From Neorhizobium alkalisoli (GTDB lineage Bacteria; Pseudomonadota; Alphaproteobacteria; Rhizobiales; Rhizobiaceae), in assembly GCF_002968635.1 (NCBI RefSeq), contig NZ_PVBN01000009.1:1-64000 (forward strand): DNA of 64,000 nucleotides. Reading direction: 5' to 3'. Each line of letters begins with the position of its first letter. Within the stretch, counting starts at the first letter, position 1. The translations under genes and the position numbers were made by a program. Under the pieces are notes generated by a model. The model saw only the letters and a program-made list of their open reading frames with translations, had not been told where the DNA came from and searched no databases. Of this stretch, positions 42,979-50,138 are shown in pieces.

Positions 42979-43062
42979 CCCTCACCAATTGTCGAACCTC
43001 AAGGATCAAAAACGCATTTCGCAGGTTAGTCTCTTGACCCCAGGAGAGATCAGGAGAACCTC

Positions 43063-43278
43063 ATGCCCAACGCCAGTTCGAAACACATGGGTTCCGGGAC
43101 GCATGGAAAAAGCAGCGGGAATGGCGCCATGACGGATATCGACAAGAACATCCTTCCGGAGAACATGGTGCTTTCCAACCGCGACAAGGCGCAGCATTCA
43201 CGAGAGCGCGGATTGGACAGCAAAACCGTCCAGACCGAGCAATTTCACGACCATGAGGCCAACCATCTGGATGATTGA
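43063..43278 (+). CDS. Hypothetical 71-residue hydrophilic protein
   Basis: A small Ser/Gly/His/Asp-rich protein (MPNASSKHMGSGTHGKSSGN...) with no hydrophobic core segment, probably disordered. It resembles the small hydrophilic stress proteins found elsewhere in this window. CAGGAG lies about 6 nt before the ATG. I found no GGAAC-type promoter upstream. Function unknown. Confidence 0.6.
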   Translation: MPNASSKHMGSGTHGKSSGNGAMTDIDKNILPENMVLSNRDKAQHSRERGLDSKTVQTEQFHDHEANHLDD

Positions 43279-43343
43279 AAAACGCTTCCAGTTCACGTCT
43301 CGTTGAGGGCGGCCACCGGCGGGCATCCCTCGAAAGATTGACT

Positions 43344-43363
43344 GTTCTTTTCTTGAAAAGAAC
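43344..43363. repeat. Perfect palindromic element upstream of the 71-aa gene
   Basis: GTTCTTTTC-TT-GAAAAGAAC: two 9-bp arms with a 2-bp spacer, 100 bp upstream of the gene at 43464. It has no GC-rich stem or T tail, so it looks more like a protein-binding site than a terminator. No regulator can be named. Confidence 0.5.
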
Positions 43364-43463
43364 GGAAGAAAGAGTAGTCTTGAGTTATTGCCAGCTATTA
43401 ATAAGGGCGCTGGCGACTGGAAGACAGGAAGCGCTTTCGCCCCCCTTAGTGGAGGCTGAAAAG

Positions 43464-43679
43464 ATGAATCCGGCAGTCCTCACAAATACACTCGAGCCAG
43501 GCGACCTGGCCTTCCTCAAGCGCTTTTTCGACGGCATTTGTGCCGAGCGCGGCTTGACCGGCGAAAGCGTCGCCGCCAACAATCTTGCCGCTCGGATTAT
43601 CCACCTCTATCAGCAAGGTGTGAGAAACGAGAGAGAACTCGAGATTCAGCTCGATGGCGGCGAGATTACGAAAGTCTGA
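43464..43679 (+). CDS. Hypothetical 71-residue protein
   Basis: A compact, probably helical protein (MNPAVLTNTLEPGDLAFLKR...) with an Asn/Ala-rich middle and an acidic end (ELEIQLDGGEITKV). I chose the ATG at 43464, which has GGAGG 9 nt upstream; the frame is open further upstream but crosses the palindrome at 43344-43363. It converges on the DUF892 gene. Small proteins of this look are frequent in rhizobia; no function is known to me. Confidence 0.6.
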   Translation: MNPAVLTNTLEPGDLAFLKRFFDGICAERGLTGESVAANNLAARIIHLYQQGVRNERELEIQLDGGEITKV

Positions 43680-43706
43680 TCGGATGCCGCCGTACGTGGC
43701 GGGCCG

Positions 43707-44219
43707 TTATCTCTTAGCCATAAGATCCCGCTCGTCGCGCATCAGGAAGATGCGCGTCAGCGGATCGAGATGAGCGCCCAGCCAGTCCGCCATCGCTATT
43801 TCCTCCTCCAGTATCCGCTCAAACACGGCTTTGGCCTCCCTCTCCTCCAGTTCGTCGGCCGCAGCGATCAGGACGCGATAGCTGGCAATTTCCAGATGCT
43901 CGAAGGCATAGCCTCCCATCGCTCCCTTGACGACTTCGTCACTGATCAGCATGCCGCCGACGCCCTGAGCCTTTGCCGCAAGCTTGGCCGCCACATCCTT
44001 CAGCGTCAACACCCCGCCCGCACCGGAAAACTGGTCGAGCAGGCTCTTCACCGCCTGTGCGTGACCTTCGGTCTCATGGAGGTGCCGGATGATCTGGGCC
44101 TTGAGATCCGGATAGCTTTCGATCCGCCGTGACTGATCGGTCAGCATTGTGATCGCCTGCTCCTCCATCGCGTGCGCGGCGCGAAGCCAGACGAGAAAAT
44201 TGTCCCGGGCATGTGTCAT
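43707..44219 (-). CDS. YciE/DUF892 family ferritin-like protein
   Basis: A 170-residue four-helix protein of the ferritin-like DUF892 (YciE/YciF) family: MTHARDNFLVWLRAAHAMEE, with iron-type ligands expected in MEEQA, LHETEGHAQAVKSLL, FEHLEIASYRVL and LEEEIAMADWL, all visible. Relatives are stress-induced and may bind a di-metal centre. The start at 44219 has GGAGG about 9 nt upstream; the frame is open for another 114 codons but that part does not look like this family. No GGAAC-N17-GTT element is present on its strand. Confidence 0.85.
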   Translation of the reverse strand: MTHARDNFLVWLRAAHAMEEQAITMLTDQSRRIESYPDLKAQIIRHLHETEGHAQAVKSLLDQFSGAGGVLTLKDVAAKLAAKAQGVGGMLISDEVVKGAMGGYAFEHLEIASYRVLIAAADELEEREAKAVFERILEEEIAMADWLGAHLDPLTRIFLMRDERDLMAKR

Positions 44220-44563
44220 TCGCCTCTCCTCCAAAAGATTGCCGCCCGGAAAGCATTGCTTTTGGGCCTGCGGACAATCAGGGTTCGGGCAGCGATCCGC
44301 GAAGGAACATTCGCAGATCCAATCCTGCATGAGGAAAACATGGTGCAGGTTCGCGAATTGTCCAAAGGTATATTTCCCGACCATAGAGGCGAGACCATGA
44401 CCTAAAAATGCCACGCTGGACGTGTTGGCTCGAGCACTCATCGCCGCACGTCCGCTACTTTTGACCGACGGCCCACGTGATGGCACGCGGTTCCGTGCCG
44501 GTCGTTTGCGAGGAACAATCTTCATGCGGATCGGTTGTTCAGTGAGTAACAGGGAATGCAATC
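44220..44563. other. Intergenic region between DUF892 and the Pro-rich gene
   Basis: This 344-bp gap holds the EcfG-type promoter at 44512-44536 for the plus-strand gene. An open frame continues from DUF892 through most of it on the minus strand, with a Cys-rich stretch, but no ribosome site or family resemblance supports it. I see no other gene. Confidence 0.5.
44512..44536 (+). promoter_or_regulatory. EcfG/RpoE2-type promoter of the Pro-rich small-gene pair
   Basis: GGAAC (44512-44516), 17 nt, GTT (44534-44536), with G for C at the first -10 base. It gives a leader of about 20 nt before the ATG at 44564. Confidence 0.7.
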
Positions 44564-44740
44564 ATGACACCTGCCCCTCGCGAACCCAGCGAACAGCCGC
44601 CGATGCCGGCGCCGATCTGGACTCCCGAACCGCCCATCGACGAACCGGAACCCGATCGCCTGCCGGACGAAGCTCCGTTGCCGAATCCGGACGAAAACCC
44701 CAACCCGCCCGCCTATATGCCGCCTGGCAGAATGGTCTAA
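44564..44740 (+). CDS. Proline-rich 58-residue hypothetical protein
   Basis: The frame encodes a 58-residue, strongly Pro/Glu/Asp-rich protein (MTPAPREPSEQPPMPAPIWT...) with no hydrophobic segment, certainly extended or disordered. AGGGA precedes the ATG, and a general-stress promoter ends 27 bp upstream. Its base composition alone could produce such a frame, but the promoter and ribosome site argue that it is real. A small membrane-protein gene follows 40 bp later. Confidence 0.5.
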   Translation: MTPAPREPSEQPPMPAPIWTPEPPIDEPEPDRLPDEAPLPNPDENPNPPAYMPPGRMV

Positions 44741-44780
44741 ATCGAGGGAATGGCGCGCCTACGGCGCCGCAAGGAAACTC

Positions 44781-44984
44781 ATGGATATTCGAAGCCACAC
44801 CAACCTGAACCACCGGGAAATGGAACAGACACGCCACCAGGCACCGGTAAAGGCCGGTCTATGGAAGCTGTTGGTCGCTGCCGTTCTGATCCTCCTGGGC
44901 CTGATCGCCGCCATTGAAATATTCGGCGATGCAGGCACCGAACTTGTCGCACCCAATCCGCCGGGAACTGTGACGGCCGAGTAA
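44781..44984 (+). CDS. Small single-span membrane protein, 67 residues
   Basis: A charged, His-rich start (MDIRSHTNLNHREMEQTRHQ), one strong transmembrane helix (LWKLLVAAVLILLGLIAAIE) and a short Pro-containing tail. AAGGA lies about 6 nt before the ATG. Probably co-transcribed with the Pro-rich gene from the promoter at 44512-44536. Function unknown. Confidence 0.6.
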   Translation: MDIRSHTNLNHREMEQTRHQAPVKAGLWKLLVAAVLILLGLIAAIEIFGDAGTELVAPNPPGTVTAE

Positions 44985-45015
44985 ATCCGAGCCTGCGACG
45001 CTCGTTCGGGGCGTT

Positions 45016-45041
45016 GGAACAAACGGCAGAAATCTCGCGTT
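45016..45041 (+). promoter_or_regulatory. EcfG/RpoE2-type promoter of the phospholipase D/cardiolipin synthase gene
   Basis: GGAAC (45016-45020), 17 nt, CGTT (45038-45041): a full match to GGAAC-N17-CGTT. Transcription would begin around 45049, about 14 nt before the first possible GTG start. Confidence 0.7.
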
Positions 45042-45062
45042 TCTAGTCACCAAAATCATCAG

Positions 45063-46577
45063 GTGGCGCAGGTGGACGTGAGAGCACAATCCGATCAAGC
45101 GAAGCGAACCGCTTCCAAAGTGGAGCCGATCGTTCGGCCGGGCCGTAACGCATGGGGCAGCGCGCAGGCGAAGAAGCTCGCGTTTCTCGTGGACGGGGAG
45201 GAGTATTTCCGCCGGCTCGATCAGGTGCTTCGACAGGCGGAGCATTCGATCTCGATCGTCGGCTGGGACTTCAACCCGGATATTCGGCTGCGGATACGGG
45301 AAGGCGACGAAGAAACTCTGGGCGAACTGCTTCGCAGGCTGGTCGTGGAAAAACCCGGACTGCAGATCCGCATCCTCGTCTGGGGAATGGGCCCGTTCTA
45401 TTCCAGCAGGAGCCTGAGGATGTTCGGCAGGATGACCTGGAGCGATCATCCGCGCATTCGTGTTCACCTTGACTTCGAGCATCCTTTGCGGGCGAGCCAC
45501 CACCAGAAGATCGTCGTCATCGACGACAAGACCGCCTTCCTGGGCGGCATCGACCTTACAGCCCGGCGTTGGGACGATCGCAGCCACGCCGCCGACCATC
45601 CGCTGCGGCAGTCGGCTGACGGTACGCCCTATGGACCGGTCCATGACATTCAGACGATTGCCAGCGGGGATACTGCCAGGCTGATCGGCGACGTGGCTCG
45701 CCGCCGGTGGAGGAAGGCAACCCGGGAAATCCTGGAGCCTCTGGATATTCCCGGCGAGGAGCCGTGGCCCGCGGACCTCGAGCCGGCGCTGACGCATTGC
45801 AATACCGGCCTGGCGCTCACCGAGCCCTGGAAATGGAAAGGCCGCCGCGGCCACCGCGAGGCGATCCGGTTGACGCATGATGCGCTCAAAGCCGCCAGAC
45901 GCCATCTTTACATCGAGACGCAATACCTCGCCTCCTTCGGCCTGGCGCGGACGCTTGCCAAACAGCTTCGCAAAACAGACGGCCCCGAGATTATCGTCGT
46001 CGTGACGCGCGAATCCCACGGCTTCCTGGAAAAGCTGATGATGGGCCACAACCGTAACCGCCTGATCCGCCGCCTCAAGCGTGCCGACCGTTATGGCCGG
46101 CTGCGGGTCTTTTATGCCGTCGTGCCGGACGGCAAGGGTGGCGATTTGGAGGTGATCGTCCATTCCAAGGTCATCATCGTCGATGACTGTTTCGTTCGGG
46201 TGGGCTCGTCCAATCTCAACAACCGTTCCGAGGGACTCGACACCGAGTGTGATCTGGCCGTCGAGACCTACGACCCGGCGGGCCAGGCAGCGATCGCCGC
46301 GCTGCGCAACGACCTCCTGGCCGAGCATCTGGACGCGGAGCCGAAAGAGGTGGCGCGCCTGATCGAGGAAACAGGATCCATGGTTGATACCGTGGACCGG
46401 CTTAACGTGAAGCCGCGCGGCCTCAGGCCATTCGAGGTGGACGCTCAGAAGGGGGAAACCGGGTCTCTGGTCGGCACCGGCCTCATCGATCCGAAACAGC
46501 CGTTCTGGCCGATCCCGGAAATCAAAAATGCCCTGCGCCGACTTTTCCTTCGCCTGTCACACCACCGTCTGCTCTGA
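45063..46577 (+). CDS. Phospholipase D family enzyme, cardiolipin synthase B-like
   Basis: 504 residues with two HKD motifs: HHQKIVVIDDKTAFLGGIDL and HSKVIIVDDCFVRVGSSNLN. Such enzymes join phospholipids by phosphatidyl transfer to make cardiolipin, or hydrolyse them. Membrane anchors are not obvious, as in ClsB-type enzymes. Neighbours match the E. coli clsB-ybhN-ybhP trio, which supports the ClsB call. Start codons GTG at 45063, 45072 and 45078 are all possible; none has a strong ribosome site. The C-terminus overlaps the convergent ybhN gene by 21 bp. Confidence 0.85.
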   Translation: MAQVDVRAQSDQAKRTASKVEPIVRPGRNAWGSAQAKKLAFLVDGEEYFRRLDQVLRQAEHSISIVGWDFNPDIRLRIREGDEETLGELLRRLVVEKPGLQIRILVWGMGPFYSSRSLRMFGRMTWSDHPRIRVHLDFEHPLRASHHQKIVVIDDKTAFLGGIDLTARRWDDRSHAADHPLRQSADGTPYGPVHDIQTIASGDTARLIGDVARRRWRKATREILEPLDIPGEEPWPADLEPALTHCNTGLALTEPWKWKGRRGHREAIRLTHDALKAARRHLYIETQYLASFGLARTLAKQLRKTDGPEIIVVVTRESHGFLEKLMMGHNRNRLIRRLKRADRYGRLRVFYAVVPDGKGGDLEVIVHSKVIIVDDCFVRVGSSNLNNRSEGLDTECDLAVETYDPAGQAAIAALRNDLLAEHLDAEPKEVARLIEETGSMVDTVDRLNVKPRGLRPFEVDAQKGETGSLVGTGLIDPKQPFWPIPEIKNALRRLFLRLSHHRLL

Positions 46578-47495
46578 GAGCTTTCCGGCGCGATGTCGAT
46601 AGTAGGCTTCCGTCACGAGCAGGGTCGGGATCCCGATCGCCAGCGGCACGAAAAAGTAGAGCACCCGGAAGGCGATGAGAGCCCCGATGGATGCCGTCGA
46701 CGGCAGGATGCTCAGCATCGTCGCTTCCAAAACGCCGAGCCCGCCGGGCACATGGCTGATCAGGGCTGCGATGTTGGCCGTGACATAGGTCGTCGCCACG
46801 GCAAGATAACCGACATCGGTAAAGGTCGCGAGGAGCTGATGAATTGCTGCCGCGACGCAGGCGAAGTTGAGCGTGCCGATAAGGATCTGGCCCAGCGCCA
46901 GTTTCAGAGCCGGGGGCTCGAATCTCCAGGTTTTCAGGTGGAGAGGCCGGTGCACGAAGGCACATACCAGCAGATAGGCGGCCGGAACCGCCAGACACAA
47001 TATTCCGACGGCGCCTTTCATCCAGCCATCGAGCCCCAAGAGATCCGTCGCTCGAGGCTGCAGCAGAAGCGCCAGGCCGCCAAGGGTAGCAAGCCCGAGA
47101 CCGACGGTAATGCCGCAGAAAACGATGACCTTCGCCACGTCCTCGGCTGTCAGTCCCCAGCGCGAATAGAATCGATAGCGCACCGTGCCGCTGCTCAACG
47201 CAGCCATTCCGACATTGTGACCGATGGACAGGGCGGTAAAGGAGGTAAGCGCCGTTTGCCGGTAGGACAGCCTCCGGCCCGTATATGCGACGGCGAGCGT
47301 GTCGAAGCCCGTCAGGCACAGATAGGAAAGGATGACGAAGAAAAAGGCGCTCATCAGCCGGATGCCGCTAATCGACTGGAGGGATTCCTCTACTTCGTCG
47401 AGAGTGTAGCGACCGAGGCTTCGGTAAAGCAGAAAAACCGCCACGCAGATCGCTGCACCGACAAAGAGCTTCAGCAGATGGCGTTTCGCGGGCAT
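46557..47495 (-). CDS. ybhN: YbhN/UPF0104 family membrane protein (lysylphosphatidylglycerol synthase TM domain)
   Basis: A 312-residue membrane protein with about eight spans of the UPF0104 family, related to the flippase part of MprF. Characteristic segments are SIGHNVGMAALSSGTVRYRF and ALISHVPGGLGVLEATMLSI. It probably moves or senses lipids and lacks the aminoacyl-transferase domain of MprF. GGGGAGG lies before the ATG at 47495. Its stop region overlaps the convergent ClsB-like gene by 21 bp. The promoter is half of a bidirectional EcfG-type palindrome shared with the YbhP-like gene. Confidence 0.85.
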   Translation of the reverse strand: MPAKRHLLKLFVGAAICVAVFLLYRSLGRYTLDEVEESLQSISGIRLMSAFFFVILSYLCLTGFDTLAVAYTGRRLSYRQTALTSFTALSIGHNVGMAALSSGTVRYRFYSRWGLTAEDVAKVIVFCGITVGLGLATLGGLALLLQPRATDLLGLDGWMKGAVGILCLAVPAAYLLVCAFVHRPLHLKTWRFEPPALKLALGQILIGTLNFACVAAAIHQLLATFTDVGYLAVATTYVTANIAALISHVPGGLGVLEATMLSILPSTASIGALIAFRVLYFFVPLAIGIPTLLVTEAYYRHRAGKLSEQTVV

Positions 47496-47524
47496 AGATC
47501 CTCCCCTTGCAGTTCTCCGACATC

Positions 47525-47554
47525 GGGAACGAAAACATGGCAAAAGGTGTTCCC
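47525..47554. promoter_or_regulatory. Bidirectional EcfG/RpoE2-type promoter shared by ybhN and the YbhP-like gene
   Basis: GGGAAC (47525-47530) and GTTCCC (47549-47554) are inverted copies 18 nt apart. On the plus strand this reads GGAAC-N17-TGTT; on the minus strand GGAAC-N17-CGTT. One 30-bp element can therefore serve as a promoter in both directions, towards ybhN (ATG 47495) and towards the YbhP-like gene (ATG 47561). Confidence 0.6.
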
Positions 47555-47560
47555 AGCGCT

Positions 47561-48313
47561 ATGAACGATCGGACAACCCCTCCGCCTCACCGCAGGCGCC
47601 GCCTGAAAATCCTCAGTTATAACGTTCACAGCTGCGTCGGCACCGACCGCAGGCTTGATCCGGCACGGATCGCCGAGGTCATCGCTGCGGCGGAACCCGA
47701 TATCATTGGGCTGCAGGAACTGGATGTCGGGCGTGTCCGCACCGGCGGTGTCGATCAGGCCCACGCAATCGCTTCCCTGCTGCAGATGGAGTACCACTTC
47801 CATGCCGCCCTCAGCGTCGCGGAAGAGCGGTATGGCGATGCCATCCTGACGGCGCTGCCGGCAAAAACGATCAAGGGCGCCGGCCTTCCTTCGGTGGGCG
47901 AGCAGCGGGGCGCCGTCTGGGTCGAGATCGCGGTGGGCGATCACCGCCTGCACGTCTTCAACACGCATCTCGGCCTGCGTGGACGCGACCGCATCGGCCA
48001 GATCAACACCCTTCTCGGCCCGTCATGGCTCGGCAGTCCGGCCTGCCACGACAGGCCGACGATCCTGATGGGAGACTTCAACGCGATTCCCTCGACTGCC
48101 ACGTATAAAGCGGTGGCGCGCCGCCTGGCCGATGTGCAAGTTCGCTCGGGGGCGAAGCCTCAGGCTACGTTCCCCTCGCGCTACCCTCTGTTGAGGATCG
48201 ATCACATCTTTGTCTCCCGGGACGTCAAGCCTGTAGAAACGCAGGTCATCTCGGCACCGCTCGCCCGCCGCGCCTCCGATCATCTGCCTCTGCTGACGAC
48301 GGTCGAAATCTGA
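47561..48313 (+). CDS. Endonuclease/exonuclease/phosphatase family protein (YbhP-like)
   Basis: A 250-residue EEP-fold metal-dependent hydrolase: LKILSYNVHSC, IIGLQELDVG (metal Glu), FNTHLGL, ILMGDFNAIPS (catalytic Asp-Asn) and SDHLPLLTTVEI (catalytic His). Substrates of this superfamily include DNA, phospholipids and sugar phosphates; in the ClsB/YbhN context a phospholipid or nucleic acid substrate is possible but undecided. An ATG at 47537 has a good ribosome site but lies inside the plus-strand promoter; the ATG at 47561 fits the predicted transcription start, so I use it. Confidence 0.85.
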   Translation: MNDRTTPPPHRRRRLKILSYNVHSCVGTDRRLDPARIAEVIAAAEPDIIGLQELDVGRVRTGGVDQAHAIASLLQMEYHFHAALSVAEERYGDAILTALPAKTIKGAGLPSVGEQRGAVWVEIAVGDHRLHVFNTHLGLRGRDRIGQINTLLGPSWLGSPACHDRPTILMGDFNAIPSTATYKAVARRLADVQVRSGAKPQATFPSRYPLLRIDHIFVSRDVKPVETQVISAPLARRASDHLPLLTTVEI

Positions 48314-48316
48314 TCG

Positions 48317-48997
48317 TCAATGGATCATGCGCGTAAGTCGCCGGGCATCCTTGAGGAGGCGCACGACATCCTGATCGGTGGTTTCGGTGAAATCCTGGTA
48401 GTAGCGCCTGACGGCATCGAGATGTTCCGGCGTGGACAGGCAGATGATCTCGTCGACCTCGTCGCGCAGAATTTCCAGAAAGGCCCGCGGGGCAACCGGA
48501 ACGGCGACCCGGATGGAGCGAACGCCCATCTCTTTCAACGCATGGATACCGGCTCGGATCGAGCCTCCGTTGGCAATGCCGTCATCAACGAGGATGACGT
48601 CCTGGCCCGCATGATCGTGATCCTCCGGTTCGTCTTCGCCGAAATAGATCCGGTGACGACGCTCGATCTCGGCGAGCTGATGGTCTTTTTCGGTCACCAG
48701 ATAACCGGGTGGGATATGGAAATGCCGCGCCGCCTCCTCGTTGACCACGACATAAGGTTCCTTGCCGTCTACCACGGCGCCTATGCCGTATTCGGGATGA
48801 CCGGGAGCTGCAATCCTGCGGACGATCAGAAGATCGAGGGGAGCTCCGAGCCTCTGAGCGATCTCGAAGGCGACAGGCACGCCGCCACGGGGCAGTGCCA
48901 TGACGACAGGAGCGCGCAGCGGCATCCCTTTCATCGCTTCCGCCAGCTGCCTGCCGGCATCCTCGCGATCGGAAAAAGTTGCGCCTGAACCGAACAT
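48317..48997 (-). CDS. Phosphoribosyltransferase-fold protein
   Basis: 226 residues of the type I phosphoribosyltransferase fold, with the PRPP loop VILVDDGIANGGSIRAGIHA and an N-terminal segment ALPRGGVPVAFEIAQRLGAP. This small family is widespread in stress clusters and its base or substrate is unknown. GGAGG precedes the ATG at 48997. An EcfG-type promoter lies about 90 bp upstream. Confidence 0.85.
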   Translation of the reverse strand: MFGSGATFSDREDAGRQLAEAMKGMPLRAPVVMALPRGGVPVAFEIAQRLGAPLDLLIVRRIAAPGHPEYGIGAVVDGKEPYVVVNEEAARHFHIPPGYLVTEKDHQLAEIERRHRIYFGEDEPEDHDHAGQDVILVDDGIANGGSIRAGIHALKEMGVRSIRVAVPVAPRAFLEILRDEVDEIICLSTPEHLDAVRRYYQDFTETTDQDVVRLLKDARRLTRMIH

Positions 48998-49089
48998 GTT
49001 ATCCTCCCACAACATGTAGGCACGGCCAGCAGCCGCGCCTTCCGTTTCTTCCAGCCCGACTTCATCATGACATCGGACGGGCGTCCGTC

Positions 49090-49114
49090 AACACTGAGGA
49101 TGCCATTCGGTTCC
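49090..49114 (-). promoter_or_regulatory. EcfG/RpoE2-type promoter of the phosphoribosyltransferase gene
   Basis: On the minus strand GGAAC (49114-49110), 17 nt, GTT (49092-49090), the -10 reading TGTT. It would give a leader of about 85 nt, the longest among the sites here. Confidence 0.55.
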
Positions 49115-49127
49115 ATTCATGGAAAAG

Positions 49128-49370
49128 TCAGGAGCCGCTGCCTTTGTGATGTCCGCTTTCCTGATTGCGGCCGCGGACGATGGCGGGATCGTCCTTCATC
49201 GAAACATCGGCTGCGCGCATGTCGAGATTGTCACCCCGTCGGAAGGCCTCGCGGGCCGCATCACTGCGGCCAAGGTCGGCCTTGGGATCGAAATCCTTGC
49301 CGGCGTTTGCGGTGTTGACGCCTTTTTGAAGAATATCCCGCTGCTGCTGATGGGTCTTGTTGCCTTGCAT
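49128..49370 (-). CDS. Hypothetical 80-residue hydrophilic protein
   Basis: A charged, probably disordered protein (MQGNKTHQQQRDILQKGVNT...) with many Asp, Arg, Gly and Asn. AGGAG lies about 9 nt before the ATG. It follows two other small genes on the same strand and may be the last gene of the unit driven from 49940-49964. Function unknown. Confidence 0.55.
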   Translation of the reverse strand: MQGNKTHQQQRDILQKGVNTANAGKDFDPKADLGRSDAAREAFRRGDNLDMRAADVSMKDDPAIVRGRNQESGHHKGSGS

Positions 49371-49391
49371 GGTCGTTTGCTCCTGACCTGG

Positions 49392-49624
49392 CTATTTGTT
49401 GGCGCGACCGCGCTGATTGGGATCGATGCCGCCAAAACGGTTGGTGTCGTTACCGACATCACCCTCGTCGGTGTTTTCCCCGGCGATCTCATCGTTACCG
49501 GCGAAGCGGTTCAGGCCTTTCGACTGGCCGATGCCGGGATCGGTCCTAAGATCGGCGTCGGTCGGCTTTGCGGTCTTGAAGTGCTTGGACTTTCGCGCTC
49601 CTTTCGGGCAATCGGTCGCAGCAT
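49392..49624 (-). pseudogene. Small hydrophilic protein gene with an apparent frameshift near its start
   Basis: From about 49590 to 49392 one frame encodes a convincing small protein (SKHFKTAKPTDADLRTDPGI, then Asn/Asp/Gly-rich to RGRANK), but it has no start codon near its beginning. An ATG at 49624 (MLRPIARKERE) is in another frame and, if one extra A were present in the A-run at 49591-49593, would read straight into it. Either a single-base deletion, a sequencing error or an unseen start explains this. Total length would be about 77 residues. Confidence 0.4.
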
Positions 49625-49639
49625 TCCAGCTACGGACCG

Positions 49640-49909
49640 TCAGTGCTTCGTGCGAGAGACGAACTTGTTGAAACGGCTGGTTTTGCCCGCTTCCGTTTCT
49701 TCCTGGTACAGGAAGGCGAGCTTGTTCTCGTCGAAGATCGAGAAGAAATCGTCCCATGCGATTTCCTCAAGCGATTCTTCCGGCTTACCGAAGTCGACAC
49801 GCAGGACGCCGCCTTCCTCGGCGCCCTTCACGCGGGCCGGATGGCCGCCGCGTTCCTCGATCCACTGCCGGATTTCCTTGTGACTCGTGGTTTCTACGGC
49901 TTTGCTCAT
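49640..49909 (-). CDS. Hypothetical 89-residue protein, conserved-looking
   Basis: A small protein ([20 protein letters not shown]..., then [20 protein letters not shown] and [19 protein letters not shown]). I recall similar rhizobial proteins, sometimes labelled as glucan branching enzyme without basis; it is far too short for one. The ATG at 49909 lies about 23 nt after the predicted start from the EcfG-type promoter at 49940-49964. Function unknown. Confidence 0.68.
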   Translation of the reverse strand: MSKAVETTSHKEIRQWIEERGGHPARVKGAEEGGVLRVDFGKPEESLEEIAWDDFFSIFDENKLAFLYQEETEAGKTSRFNKFVSRTKH

Positions 49910-49939
49910 AGGGTCGTTCTCCCAGTGGTCTCATTGCAA

Positions 49940-49964
49940 AACCGATCCCCCCAGAGATTGTTCC
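49940..49964 (-). promoter_or_regulatory. EcfG/RpoE2-type promoter of the 89-aa gene unit
   Basis: On the minus strand GGAAC (49964-49960), 17 nt, GTT (49942-49940), with G before GTT. The first spacer bases AATC are shared with three other sites in this window (2925, 14114 and 44512). Confidence 0.7.
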
Positions 49965-50077
49965 TCGCAAAGGCCGATTGAAAAATCGGCGGAACAAAAC
50001 TCACGATTACGTGTTCATGGCCTGTCGGGCGCCAAACCTCCACGCGGCCGACAGCGTCATAAGTACCCTCCCCACTT

Positions 50078-50101
50078 GGCGCCTCCCCCGCGGGAGGCGC
50101 C
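50078..50101 (-). terminator. GC-rich hairpin downstream of the XRE-cupin gene
   Basis: GGCGCCTCCC (50078-50087) pairs perfectly with GGGAGGCGCC (50092-50101) around a 4-nt loop, 38 bp past the XRE-cupin stop. No T run follows on the minus strand; on the plus strand it is followed by TCTTT. A terminator or barrier between the stress block and the regulator is likely. Confidence 0.5.
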
Positions 50102-50138
50102 TCTTTCGCTTCTAGGTCGTTCAACGCCAACCGGTTCG

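Noticed and set aside
44460..44494. EcfG-type promoter for the DUF892 gene (GGAAC on the minus strand at 44494-44490)
   Set aside because: No GTT follows at 16-18 nt, and the site is about 270 bp from the gene.
44220..44561. A 114-codon upstream extension of the DUF892 protein with a Cys-rich stretch
   Set aside because: DUF892 proteins begin like MTHARDNFLVWL, and GGAGG precedes that ATG. The extension has no ribosome site.
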